Assembly (NCBI RefSeq): GCF_047511655.1
Contig: NC_133397.1
Span: 13,169,501 to 13,233,500 of the forward strand
Direction: 5' to 3'
Length of the DNA: 64,000 nucleotides
Source: Castor canadensis
Taxonomy: Eukaryota; Chordata; Mammalia; Rodentia; Castoridae
Positions 47,193 to 61,388 of the stretch are shown here, piece after piece. The notes beneath the pieces were generated by a model. The model ran no database searches and was not told where the DNA came from. It saw only the letters and a list, made by a program, of their open reading frames with translations. A program made the translations under genes and the position numbers. Each line of letters starts with the position of its first letter. Within the stretch, counting starts at the first letter, position 1.

Positions 47193-47705
47193 TCAGAATC
47201 CTTTCTGCAGTGGCCCTCTAGGGCTTGCGGACAGTGCCACCGGACGGAGGGAGTTGCGGAGAGGTCCCAACTCCAGCTCCGCGTCCAGGCCGTGCGGCTC
47301 GGCTTTCTGCTGGGTCTCCGCGAGGTGTCGCCTTCCGCCGAAGAAACCACCTCGGCGCCACCCTCGTAGCCCGCACTTGTTTATTTTCAAACAAGGGGGG
47401 CGCCCCTCTCCGTTCAATTTGAAACTAGAAACCTCCTGCGGTCTCCCTCCTACGTGGGCGCGTCCTCTCCCTCCCATTTTGCACCCTCGCAACCTTCCTC
47501 CGCGATCACACACGAGCCACCAGTCTGCAAGGCCTTGCTCGGCTCTGGCCTCGAGCTCGGCTGCACACAAACGCAGGCCAGGTGGGGGCTGGGTTAGAAG
47601 CCTCAGCTCCCCCTCCCAGAGTACCCCAGAGGCCTTCAAAAAAAAAAATAAATAAAACAAAAATAATGCCAAGCAATTGCCCAGCCCACAGGGTGGGTGC
47701 TGCAT
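47193..47705 (-). CDS. MYCNOS: NCYM-like ORF antisense to the MYCN promoter (170 codons, coding status unproven)
   Basis: The ORF begins MQHPPC..GNCL and contains VSSFKL..EGRPPCLKINK at residues 92-110. From memory, these match the two ends of the human NCYM protein (109 aa), encoded by the MYCN antisense gene MYCNOS; human NCYM was reported to bind and inhibit GSK3-beta and so stabilise MYCN. Where human NCYM stops after KINK, this sequence has a TGC codon and runs on for 60 residues. The middle (about residues 13-48) looks out of frame with human after an A-rich expansion at 47639-47665, and the human-like text ASNPAP appears in the neighbouring - frame. The ATG has G at -3. The ORF may be open by chance in conserved GC-rich promoter DNA; transcription and translation are not shown by sequence. 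Confidence 0.45.
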   Translation of the reverse strand: MQHPPCGLGNCLALFLFYLFFFLKASGVLWEGELRLLTQPPPGLRLCAAELEARAEQGLADWWLVCDRGGRLRGCKMGGRGRAHVGGRPQEVSSFKLNGEGRPPCLKINKCGLRGWRRGGFFGGRRHLAETQQKAEPHGLDAELELGPLRNSLRPVALSASPRGPLQKGF

Positions 47706-47804
47706 TGCACAGCTGGTTCAGAGTGCACCCGGTGCAAGCCCGAGGGTCCAAAGGGCGGGAGGAGCACACCCCGGGCTTCCCAGCGTCTGCAAAGAAGAAA
47801 AGCA

Positions 47805-48000
47805 AGTGGCTTTTGGCGCGAAAGCCTTGGCGCCTCCCCTGATTTTTATGGAAATCAAGAGGGCGGGGTAAAGCCGCTTTCCTCTGCCTTTCTCCCTCCC
47901 CCTTGTCTGCGCCACAGCCCCCTTCTCTCCCCGCCCCCCCGGGTGTGTCAGATTTTTCAGTTAATAATATCCCCCAAGCTTCAAAGCGCAGCCAGTGACA
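47805..48000 (+). promoter_or_regulatory. MYCN: MYCN core and proximal promoter
   Basis: It contains an E2F-type site TTTTGGCGCGAAA (47811-47823), a second partial one TTGGCGCC (47827-47834), a GC box GGGCGGGG (47861-47868), a pyrimidine/CT tract (about 47879-47941) and an AT-rich TATA-like box TTAATAATAT (47961-47970) about 31-40 bp before the inferred start. E2F control of human MYCN through its proximal promoter is established; use of these exact sites here is inference. Confidence 0.75.
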
Positions 48001-48182
48001 GTCATCTGTCTGGACGCGCTGGGTGGATGCGGGGGGCTCCTGGGAACTGGGTTGGAGCCGAGCGAGCGCTAGCCAGGCGCAAGCGCGCACAGACTGCAGC
48101 CGCCCGAGTACCCCCCGCCCCCACAGCCCACCCGGAGACCCCAGCTCAGCGTCGCCTCCGGATCCCCGGCAGTCCGCGGGAG
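48001..48182 (+). other. MYCN: MYCN exon 1 (5'UTR)
   Basis: This GC-rich leader ends at a consensus donor (GAG/GTAAGGAG). The text around 48001-48050 matches my memory of the human MYCN mRNA start closely. It holds one ATG at 48027, 26 nt from the inferred start. That ATG opens a frame with no stop to the end of the exon and ends exactly at a codon boundary (see findings). The 5' end has not been located experimentally. Confidence 0.85.
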
Positions 48183-49312
48183 GTAAGGAGCCGGGCTTGC
48201 AAACCGCCCGGCGCCCGGGGAACGGGGAGCGCCGCGGCTAGGCAAGCCCTGGAAGGGATCGCGGCTCGCGCGCCGGGCGCCCCAATATGCCTGGGGGACT
48301 GTTTGTTTCCGAAACAAAACCATCTCGGGGTTTCCCCTAAAATGCCAGTTCAGCCCCGAAGGCACCCCGGCTGGAAGAGACCCGCCCTTGGCAGGCGAGA
48401 GTAATGGCTTCAGCGAAAAGAAATTCGCCCTGCTGTAGGAGATTTGCCTGTTTGAGCTGACGGGGAGCCGGTGCGTCCCCACCCCAAGCTGGGGTTCTTT
48501 TCCGAAGGGTGTCCCTGGAGGACGGAAAGGGGGTTAGGAGGGGCTTCACTACCTCGGTGGTAATCTGGGTCACGGCAGCTCCAGCTCAGAGGAGACGAGG
48601 TTCTCCCTGCGACCCTCCCTGCGCCGGCGCCCCTGCACCCTTCCTAGGAATGGGGCGCAGCCTCCCCTCCCCCTGGGCGAGGTGGTCGTTGGGGGCCTAG
48701 AGGGGGGTGACGGTGCATAGGTCCAAAATTAGCTATTGGCAGTAGTATCCCTGCAGAGGGTAAATGCTGAAGGACATCTGCTCAAATTGGGGTGGGGGGG
48801 CGTGGATTTGGGTGCCCGTTGTTGGTCTATCTAGAGAAAGGTTCTTTGCGTTTACAAAGTTTCCTCACGCCCCCGTTGTCGTCTGCACTTCAGAGGTTGC
48901 ATTTTTACAAAGGAGGTTTGGGGGTACCCCAAACCCTGTGCCCGGTAGCTTGGGCTGGAGACCCGGGACTCCCTCGAGCAGCTAGTGGTGCCCGTGGGGC
49001 TGTCGGCGTGCCGCTCTAGCAGCCCCCACCCCCAAGCAGGGGTGCTTGCTGTGAATGGAACGGCAGTTTTCAAAGTTGCACGGCCACGCCACCCCCTGCA
49101 TCTGCATGCCCCCTCCCACCCCCTGTAGTAGACAGCTTGTACACAAAAGGAGGGAGGGAGCGGCCGAACTTCCTCCACCTTCAGGAGCCCTGGGCGGACA
49201 GAGGGGGGCTTGCCGGGGAGATTGGGGGACGGGGCGAGAGGGAGCGCCCACTGCCTGTCCCCCCCTGTCTGCTGCTCTTGCCCATTCTCTCCTGTGTGTC
49301 TGTCGGTTGCAG
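48183..49312 (+). other. MYCN: MYCN intron 1
   Basis: A GC-rich intron of 1.13 kb with no recognised repeats, part of the CpG island. Its first 300 bases resemble the human intron as I remember it. In human the antisense transcript MYCNOS begins in this region. I cannot see a transcription start here, only that the - strand is GC-rich and repeat-free. It ends in a pyrimidine tract and TTGCAG. Confidence 0.8.
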
Positions 49313-49429
49313 TGTTGGAGATTGGCGCGGGTCCCCGCCCTTCGCGCCCCCCACGGGAAGGAAGCACCCCCCCATATTAAAAAGAGCGGAGCGGAAAGAA
49401 GCGCTCAGTCGCCGGCCGGGGGCGAGCCG

Positions 49430-52944
<3,515 letters not shown>

Positions 52945-53838
52945 ACGTTTCCCAAATGGACAGTCACTGCCACTTTGCACATTTTGATTTTTTTTTTTTT
53001 TTTAAACATTGTGTTGACATTAAGAATGTTGGTTTACTTTTCCAATCGGTCCCCTGTGGAGTTTGGATCTGGGTAGGGGGTTCTGCCAGGAGCTTGGAGA
53101 GAGCCTCATGATGGGTGGCTTCTCCACTTCATCTCCTGTGACAGCTGTGGAAGTTTGTGACCATTGAGAGCCTCTGGGGCTGGGGAAGTCACCTTGTTCG
53201 TGTTGGGAGTTTCCAAACAACTGGAGAGTCATTCCTTTTTCCAATGGTGCTTAAGTTCGAGCGGATGCCAGCCACTTAAGGGGCTTTGCCATTTGATGCC
53301 CCTGGGAACATTTCTGTAAATACCATTGACACACCCGCCTTTTGCATACGTCCTGGGTAATGAATGGAAGAGGTGGCTCTTGTGGCCAGTATTAGACTGG
53401 ACATTCACACCTAAGTACTGTAATGATACCTCAATGTTTGAGGAGCATGTCTGTATACAGATATATTGTTAATCTCTGTTATGTACTGTACTAATTCCTA
53501 CACTGCCTGTATACTTTAGTATGATGCTGATACATAACTAAATTTGATACTTATATTTTCGTATGAAAATGAGTTGTGAAAGTTTTGAGTAGATATTACT
53601 TTATCACTTTTTGAACTAAGAAACTTTTGTAAAGAAATTTACTATATATATGCCTTTTTCCTAGCCTGTTTTCTTCCTGTTAATGTATTTGTTCATGTTT
53701 GGTGCATAGAACTGGGTAAATGCAAAGTTCTGTGTTTAATTTCTTCAAAATGTATATATTTAGTGCTGCATCTTATAGCACTTTGAAATACCTCATGTTT
53801 ATGAAAATAAATAGCAATTAAATGATGCAATTTAATGT
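52945..53838 (+). promoter_or_regulatory. MYCN: MYCN 3'UTR with microRNA seed sites
   Basis: Seed matches visible directly: miR-34 family CACTGCC at 52965-52971 and 53501-53507; miR-101 GTACTGTA at 53415-53422 and 53483-53490; let-7 family TACCTCA at 53427-53433 and 53789-53795. All three microRNA families are established post-transcriptional repressors of human MYCN. Two sites of each keeps the arrangement I recall from human, though I could not align the two. The UTR is AU-rich, in keeping with an unstable mRNA. Confidence 0.7.
53806..53822 (+). terminator. MYCN: MYCN poly(A) signals (AATAAA and ATTAAA)
   Basis: AATAAA lies at 53806-53811 and ATTAAA at 53817-53822. They sit in a stretch very like the end of human MYCN mRNA, and no better-placed signal follows before the next SINE at 54045. 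Confidence 0.85.
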
Positions 53839-54044
53839 TTTCCTTGATAGCACTGGCTCAGTAGTTTCTACAGACACACTTTTTACATTTGTATAATCCT
53901 GATTGGGGAGGGGTCCTTGTGAATCTGGGGAGGCTAGGGTCCTCCAAGGTGCTCTCATGATGGCCCTTTTGTAGGAATAATCTGAATTATGTAGCAATCC
54001 CTCTATAGAGTAAGAAAAACAATTTGATGAAGTGTTCCATTGCT

Positions 54045-54251
54045 AGAACTTTTTTTTTTTTTTTTTTGCAGTACCAGGGTTTGAACTCAGGGCCTACACC
54101 TTGAGTCACTCCACCAGCACTTTTTTGTGATGGGTTTTTCAAGGCTATTTGGAAAAATACAGTTCCCCCTGCTGTCTTTGAACTGCAGTCCTTCTGATCT
54201 CTGCCTTCTGAGTGTCTAGGATTACAGGTGTGTGAGCCACTGCCTGGCAGG
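54045..54251 (-). repeat. B1-ID composite SINE, internally deleted subtype
   Basis: T-run, GCAGTACCAGGGTTTGAACT, then GGGCCTACACCTTGAGTCAC, the inverse of the deleted ID arm. Confidence 0.88.
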
Positions 54252-55315
54252 CAGTTTTAAATTTTGGTGTCTTCAGAACATACTTACTTAGACTCTGAGA
54301 ATTCACCCTCAAAAGACTTGATCAGAACAGAAGTTTCTACGCCAAGCCTTATAACAGAATAAAGTTCCCTTCCATGAATTCCCAATCTGATTCACCAAAG
54401 AACATGACAGCTATGTATCAGGGGCCTTGTGCAGGCTGGATGCCATACACAGTTCTCCCCATTACTGTCATGGAGTCTTTTGGCCACTTGGCTGCTAGAA
54501 AAAACAAAATTCTAAGAGGAGATGTAATTCATTCTTCTGGGGAGAAGTTTCTGAGTTGCCCTGGTCCTCCATTTCAAAGTTTACAGAGTGATTTCTCTTG
54601 GGTAGCAGATTTTTAGAGCCTGTAAGCGGAAAAAACTGCTTTACTGGAGAAAATGGAGGCCCAGGGATGAGACCTTGCTTACCTGGTCACACTGTCAGGG
54701 GCTGAGATGGGAGATCCCTGGCCGTTTCATAAAGGCTTGTTTATCCTGGTTCAGGGCCACATACCCTGCCCTGAGCTGTGAGGTCAGTGGTGCTACCACA
54801 TAAATCTTTCTGACACTCTTGAAATGCTTAATTCCTACCTACTCCCATCCCCAGACTAGGAAATAATGAACCCTTTTGGAAAGTTCTTTTTTAACTATTC
54901 AAAAGAACTTCCTGCCCTCTCCATTTGCATTTTACAGGCCCCAAATCACTAAGCATTCAGCAAAAGAAAGTTAAATGACCTCATTAAGTGAGCATCTGAG
55001 ATTCTTGAAGCCTAGCTCAATCACCGGAATTTCCTTATTTGTGTTCCCCTAAGGGGGTCTCACCTGAGTGTGTCAGGTGAGATAGAACTCTAGCAGTTGA
55101 AGAAGAAATGAGAACTATTCAGAGAAATGAAGGCATGAATGTGTAATTCCAACTATGCTCTGTTTTTGCTCTGGCTGCTGGGAAGCTCAGAGCCAAATTC
55201 CATGCCTTCTTATATCACTGGTGCCCATTCCTGCTTTTCTCCTAAATGTTTATGATCTCTTGTTTATCACTGTTCGCCTTTTGTGTTTTTGTTTGTTTGT
55301 TTCCTTCCCTTTCCC
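54252..55315. other. No gene seen
   Basis: Unique-looking sequence downstream of MYCN. Confidence 0.45.
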
Positions 55316-55537
55316 TATTGTGTGTGTGTGTGTGTGTGTTTTGTAGTACTGGGGCTTGAACTCAAGGCCTTCACCTTGAGCCCAGTTCATCAGTATCTTT
55401 TACGTGATTTTTTTTTTTTTTTTTTAACTAGGGCCTTACGAACTATTTGCCCAGGGCTGACTTAAAACCAAGATACACCTGACCTCTGCCTCCTGAGTAG
55501 CTAGGATTACAGGCGTGAGCCACCTGTGCTCAGCTTC
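55316..55537 (-). repeat. (GT)n run and B1-ID composite SINE, deleted subtype
   Basis: A GT run at about 55319-55339, then GTAGTACTGGGGCTTGAACT and AAGGCCTTCACCTTGAGCCC, ending CAGGCGTGAGCCACCTGTGC. Confidence 0.85.
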
Positions 55538-56159
55538 ACCACCTTTTTTATGTTCATTAGGTCAGATAATGAAAAACTTCTGTACTAAGTGTATGATAAA
55601 AATGCACCAAAATATGAAGACTCAAGGGAAAAATCACACATTTGGCTTTCCTGAACCAGCCGAGGGCAAGTATTTCTGCTTTAGCTCTGCCATTATTAAA
55701 TAGATGGTTACATATATGTAATGGGTGGATAGATATATGTGATATGTGATTATTTTATAGAACAATTGTGACAAGAATAGTCATTCCAATAACATGAGAA
55801 CCCTCCCTGCCATTCCAAAGCAGTTGTGAGACTGAGAGATTGCACCCTAAGATAAGTCAGAGAGCTTCGATGGGGTGTAGAGAAGACCCTGGTAAGTTGC
55901 TTCATTACCCAAGGGGGTGGGCCTCCCTGGAAGGAACTGCATAACCTAGAACAGGCATGGGGTCTACTCTGGTAAAGGCCATTGGTCTTCTCCAGGCTCT
56001 CATGGTAACCTCCAATCCTCTGACTCACTCTTCCATGTTACTTTCCTTCTAAATAGCCAACTGCATAATTCCCTGCGATGAAGTCCCTCCACTTCAGCCT
56101 GGCAGGGCAGTGCCTCACCTAGGCTTACCAGCTCCATCACCCACAGCCTCTCACACACC
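55538..56159. other. No gene seen
   Basis: Unique-looking sequence. Confidence 0.4.
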
Positions 56160-56251
56160 TTTTTTTTTTTTGGTGGTACTGGGGTTTGAACTCTGGACCT
56201 CATGCTGGCTAAGCAGGTGCTCTACCACTTGAGCCACTCCTTCAGCCTTCA
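56160..56251 (-). repeat. ID-like SINE
   Basis: T-run, GGTGGTACTGGGGTTTGAAC, GGCTAAGCAGGTGCTCTACC. Confidence 0.9.
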
Positions 56252-57255
56252 CATGTGCTCTTCATTCCTGCCGTACCAGACTTCCCCCTGGGTTGTCTGA
56301 TTTCTGTTGACTGAAATCCTTCTCAATTTTGAATGGCAAACCCAGTGTCATCTCCTTCAGGAAGCTTTCCCCATACCCTGGGTACACCTTTCCCCACCCT
56401 CCTTCACACTGTCCTAGCTCTTAGTCCCTGTGCACTTAGATCACCTCTGGAAACAGAAAGGCTGCCCTACTGCTCTTGAGTCCTACATCATGGCTCCCTT
56501 GAGGGAGGTATGACTTTCATTTGCTTCTAACTCAGCCCTGGCCCAGCGACTGACAGGATGACAGGGTCTTTGCCAGCAGAGGAAAGAGGAAGACACTAGG
56601 TTTCCATACAGGCAAGTATTTTGCCGGGTCAGCCTGCTTCACAAGCTCCCAGGTTAATACAAACGAGGAAACTTGTCTCATTAATAAGTATCTGAATCCG
56701 ACTGTGCAAGTCCTGGGGAAGAGGAGGTCAAATTCAGGGAGACTTGTCCTCAGAAGTCCCACGGTCTGGAAGTTAAACCTGGGGCTCCTACAGAAGGCAG
56801 GGAGGGGAGACAGAAAGGGCTAGGCAGGGAGGGGGTTGCTGAACTTTTGTTCATGTGGGCTCCCATGGCTGAGCTGGGGCACTCTGTCTTGGGAAGATGG
56901 TCTCCCATTGGGCTGAAGGCACTCAGACACTTGTCTCAGGTCACAGGTCATCTGTACTCATAGTGACAGTGGTTATAACACCTCCTGCCCTGTGGAGTGC
57001 TGTAGAGCTCACCCGGATTTTGTAGGATTCAGTCTCACATCCCTTGGGACTGTTGACCAGCAGGTCACATTTGGACTTCATTGGTAAGCGAATTGGGTCT
57101 GTTAGGGTTGAATTTCATTAATCCCAATTTGGCTGGCTTGTAGACTCAGAGCACGTTAAATCTGGAAAAATCATAGAAGTCAACTGCCTAGTCTCTTATT
57201 TCAGAGGAAGCACAGACCCTCTGCTAGTGGTCTCTCTCTCTCCCTCTCTCTCCTC
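56252..57255. other. No gene seen
   Basis: Unique-looking sequence with a short CT run at 57233-57253. Confidence 0.4.
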
Positions 57256-57500
57256 AACAAATACTACTTGTCAGTCACAGTTCTGGGTACTTCAGAGACA
57301 CCAGTGAACAAAAGAGACAAACTTCCCCATATCCTTGCTTTCTTGGAGTTTACAATCTAGGAGAGACTGACAAGACAAACGACATAAGCAAAAAAATGAA
57401 ATAGCACCAATGTGGTGGTGAGTGCCATGAAAGGTAAGTGGAATAAAACAGAGGAAATCAGGAAAGCCACAGGGGAGGGAGCAGGCCAGGGCAGGTGCAC
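57256..57500 (-). repeat. L2 LINE fossil
   Basis: CAACAAATACTACTTGTCAG, GTTCTGGGTACTTCAGAGAC, CCAGTGAACAAAAGAGACAA and CTTGGAGTTTACAATCTAGG, the inverse of the L2 3' end. The - ORF at 57292-57821 is largely built from this and is not a gene. Confidence 0.7.
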
Positions 57501-57649
57501 CTGGTCTCCAAAGGTGAGGGCGGGTCCAGGGAGGGGACCGGAGCACCTTCTGGTGCTGCAGGGCTGCTGAGACCAGAACCCAACACTCAGGCTTTTGCAT
57601 TCCAATGCCCTCTGGACATTGGTCACTGCGCCCCACCATGCAACAGAGC

Positions 57650-57800
57650 ATGGTAGTTTGGAGCGTGGTGGAATTGAAGTCAGACTCCTGAGGTTTGAAG
57701 GTTTGAATCCAACTCTCAAACTCTGTACTAGTGGGTGGCAGTTTCCCCACTGGTACAGGGAGTTAGTTGAGGGCTGTTGGGGGATTGCATCACCTAATGT
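57650..57800 (-). repeat. MIR SINE
   Basis: GGAATTGAAGTCAGACTCCT, GTTTGAATCCAACTC and GGCAGTTTCCCCACTGGTAC. Confidence 0.55.
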
Positions 57801-58937
57801 ACAGACAGTCCCTGTGATCATGCCTGGTACGTGGCGGGTGTAATTTCAGTTTGTTAAATAACCTGATTTGATGTTGACAGGAGTTCTCTGTTTCCTTAGT
57901 GTGTTACTAGGGCAAAGAACCTTAAAAAAAATTTAGCAGTAGAACAAATCCGCAAGCCTGGGCTTAAGAACTTTGCAGACTTTTGTTCCTCAAAAGAGGC
58001 CTTACAAAACCTAAAATATGGGTACCTTGGAAACAAATAAATGTGAGCTTTGAAGCCTATTTTAAGGAGAGCCTAGGAATTTGAGTGCGGAAGAACATCT
58101 ATGTCTTCAACAATGGTTTATTAGTTTGCCTTACTTGTAAAGGAAATCTCTTCATAGGCCACTGACCAGGGTTACATGATCCCTTTTGATATTGATGTAT
58201 CATGCTACAAGACATTCATCCTGAAACCTTTGAGCAGGAGAAATAACAGAGCCTTTTTATGGTCAAAGCACACAGACCCCCGGGGACAGCACACGTTTGG
58301 GAACACACACGGCCCAAGCTCTAGCATAAGTACAGGTGATTTGCAGTGGGATGCACTCTGAAGAGGCAAGATAAAATTGACTTCTGTATCCTCGCAGGCC
58401 CCAGAGTTTCAGCAGGGATGGGGAAACAAGTTTACTTCACAAAGCCTCAGTCCGATAGCAGCTGGATTTTGTGTGTTCTTGCTTTGTGTCTTAGGTTACT
58501 CTCCTTCATCTTGGTGAAGAAGAACAAAAAAGCAGTTTGTCCTCTGGAAAAAAATGATGTTCCAAATTGCCCAGGAGGGAGGCCTAGACAATAGAAACTG
58601 GAAGAATCCTCTGGCTTGGATCTTAGCTCAGCTTCTCACTATTTCCATCCTTGGGATAGGAAGATTATTTCCGGTTATGCAAGGTCCTCATCTGTGAATG
58701 GCATCCCATTCATGGGGCTAGTGGCTGGGGCTAGTGAGCTCTGAGACCTCTTTGCAGATTTGAGGGTCAAGAGTGAAAATCATTGATCTTAGAGATGGGT
58801 GGAGCCTTGCAGGTGTCTGCAAATGTCTGCAAAGTTGGGGAACTCTTTGGAGCCATTCACCAACTCTTGGACTGAAGGTCAATCACTTCCCTCTGAATCT
58901 CACTGTCTTCATCTCAAAAACAAGAATCACCACTTCC
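57801..58937. other. No gene seen
   Basis: Unique-looking sequence. Confidence 0.4.
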
Positions 58938-59135
58938 CCAGGCATGGTGGCTCACAACTGTAATCCTAGCTACTGGGAAGGCAGAGATCAGGAGGATCCC
59001 AGTTCAAAGCCAGCTCCAGGCAAATAGTTCTTAAGACCCTAGCTAGAGAAAAACCCATCACCCAAAAAGGCTGGTGGAGTGGCTCAAGGTGTAGGCCCTG
59101 AGTTCAAACCCCAGTGCTGCCACAGAACAAAACAA
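58938..59135 (+). repeat. B1-ID composite SINE, internally deleted subtype
   Basis: CCAGGCATGGTGGCTCACAA, then GTGGCTCAAGGTGTAGGCCC and CAAACCCCAGTGCTGCC. Confidence 0.88.
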
Positions 59136-59689
59136 AACAAGAATCACCACCTCACAAGGATCAAATGACCTAAAGCATACCAGGGATGGGACAAGTTTTG
59201 AAAATTTGGAAGTCCTTTATGGATTCTATTGCCATCCATATTGCCCTTCCACTGCACTGTTTTCTGGATCCGTCCCTAGGATAACTTTCCCCAGGCAACA
59301 ATCTCCTCTCAATACCACAGGCTGACCTCTGATTGTGCCACTGTACCTAGAACAGGGCATTGCTCACAATCACTGCTCCGTATTTTCTAATAATTATGAC
59401 CAATGGAAAGGCTTGGCTGACTGCTCAAAGCCAGCTAGAGAGACACAACTTGTGCAAATGAACTCGGTACATAGGCTTGTCTCATCTCGAACTGGAAAAA
59501 AACTGTTTAAACCAATGTTTTATTTGGTTCCTCAAATGAAAACAATATATGGTAACAGACATCTAACACCTTGAGTTGTTGCTTGGGTTAAGTTAGTCCC
59601 TTTTCTTTGGCATAAAGTCAGAAAGAACAGGGAATTTAAACTGAGCCTAGAAATTTGAAACTGCTGCAGCTATAGTTAGGTGCATTTTC
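59136..59689. other. No gene seen
   Basis: Unique-looking sequence. Confidence 0.4.
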
Positions 59690-60155
59690 TTTCTTTTTTT
59701 TTTTTTTTGCTTTGTTTTGTTTCTTTTTGATGGTACTGTTTTGTTTCTTTTTAATGGTACTGGGGTTTGAACTCAGGGCCTCATGCTTGCAAGGCAGGTA
59801 CTCTATCACTTTGAGTCACTCCATCAGCCCTTTTTTGTGTTGGGTAGTTTTAAGATAGGGTCCCAGGAAGTATTTGCCTGAACTGGTTTCCATTCTTGAT
59901 CCTCTTGATCCCTGCCTCCTGAGTAGCTAGGATTATAGATGTGAGCCACCGATTCTGGCTGGGACTTGGGTTTGAACTCCGGGATTCACATTTGCAAAAC
60001 AGGCGCTCTACCACTTGAGTCATACCTCCAGTCCATTTTGTTGTGGTTGTTTTGGGCATGGAGTCTCAAGAACTATTTGCCTGGTCTGGCCTCAAACAGT
60101 GTTGCCTCCTGAGTAGCTAGGATCTCAGGTGTGAGCCACTGGGGCCTGGCTTGTA
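59690..60155 (-). repeat. Two composite SINEs, antisense, end to end
   Basis: A younger-type copy (about 59690-59950, with the piece GATGGTACT/AATGGTACT duplicated in its T-rich head) is directly followed by an older-type copy (59955-60155, CCAGTCCATTTTGTTGTGG). Confidence 0.85.
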
Positions 60156-61167
60156 CCTTTTTGTTGAAAAGGAAGACAGGGTTCAGATACAAGTCTACTC
60201 TCATATATGGTTTAATTACATTTGAGTTTGAAAATAAATCTTTTCCATTTTGAGCCTCTGAAATTGCTGAACTAATATTTTATAATCTTTCTTGAAGGGA
60301 AGTCATCTTTCTACCAGAACCCTCCTCCCTCAAAGTCTCATTACAATAATGAACTTGAAGTTTTCTTAGATGTCTTTAACTGTAAACTTCCGGTATGGCT
60401 GTGGATACATTTCATTTGACACTTCTGGGAGGTTATTTCTCCTGGAGTGTTACCTCACTTGGTAATTCCTCGGGGTAATAAATGCATACGTATCATTTTG
60501 TTGCTGCAGCTTGAGCCTCCATTATCTTTGACTGACTGGGAGTGGTGACTACCATCTTGCCTGTGGCCGCTAATTCTGCTGGCTGGGCAGCTGGGGAAGA
60601 CTTTTTCTTGCCCACCGTGAAGACCCACATGGGGAAAATGTGGGAGAAAAGACAGCATTTAGCCCAAGTGCAAATTAAGCCCTGGTTTCACTGCAGTCCT
60701 GGGATGCTTACGGCTAGCTAATTGGAATGGAAACCACCATAAAATACTTACATACTGCTTAGTAACCTTCAATGTTTTCATTTGAGAGGGAGAAGTCCTT
60801 TTCAGGATTGTTTCTTTTTCCTTCTTAGCTGGAGTGACTGACTCCTGACTCTCCTGGTTTCCAGACTGAATATCCTCAGTTTCTGATGGATTGGAATAGA
60901 GGGCCCTCAGTCTTCCCTTGCTCCTGTGTTTCCTTTTTCACATTGCAGTGTATGCACTTTGCAAGGCCTGGAGACCCAGGCTGAAACTCTTAAGCACAGA
61001 CCTCTCCATGAGGTGTACTGACATTTCAGGGTTAACTAAGCTGTGTAAAAGTCTCTGAGCCTATCCAAGCCAGGAAAGCCCAGAATGAACATGGTCTTCT
61101 TGTGGGAGAACACGGATTTGAGAACTAGAAACTACTGGAGACACCAAAAGAAGAGAAATCTCTGGGT
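60156..61167. other. No gene seen
   Basis: Unique-looking sequence. Confidence 0.4.
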
Positions 61168-61388
61168 CTGTTTTTTGGTGGTACTGGGGTTTGAACTCAG
61201 GGCCCCACACTTTCTAGGCAGGAACTCTTACTGCTTGAGCCACTCTTCCAGCCCTGTTTTATCTTGGATATTTTTGAGATAGGGTCTCAGCAGACTATTT
61301 GCATGGGCTGGCTTCAAACCTCAATCTTACTGATTTCTGCTTCCTGAGTAGCTAGGATTACAGGAGTGCACCACTGCCGGCACCCAGG
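61168..61388 (-). repeat. B1-ID composite SINE
   Basis: GGTGGTACTGGGGTTTGAAC, TAGGCAGGAACTCTTACTGC and the B1 arm to CAGGAGTGCACCACTGCC. Confidence 0.88.

Noticed and set aside
46842-47369. 175-codon + strand ORF upstream of MYCN
   Set aside because: It begins in a MIR element and runs into the CpG island. No domain, and it opposes the NCYM-like ORF.
57292-57821. Two overlapping 152-154-codon - strand ORFs
   Set aside because: They are built over L2 and MIR fossils, and two frames are open in the same place.
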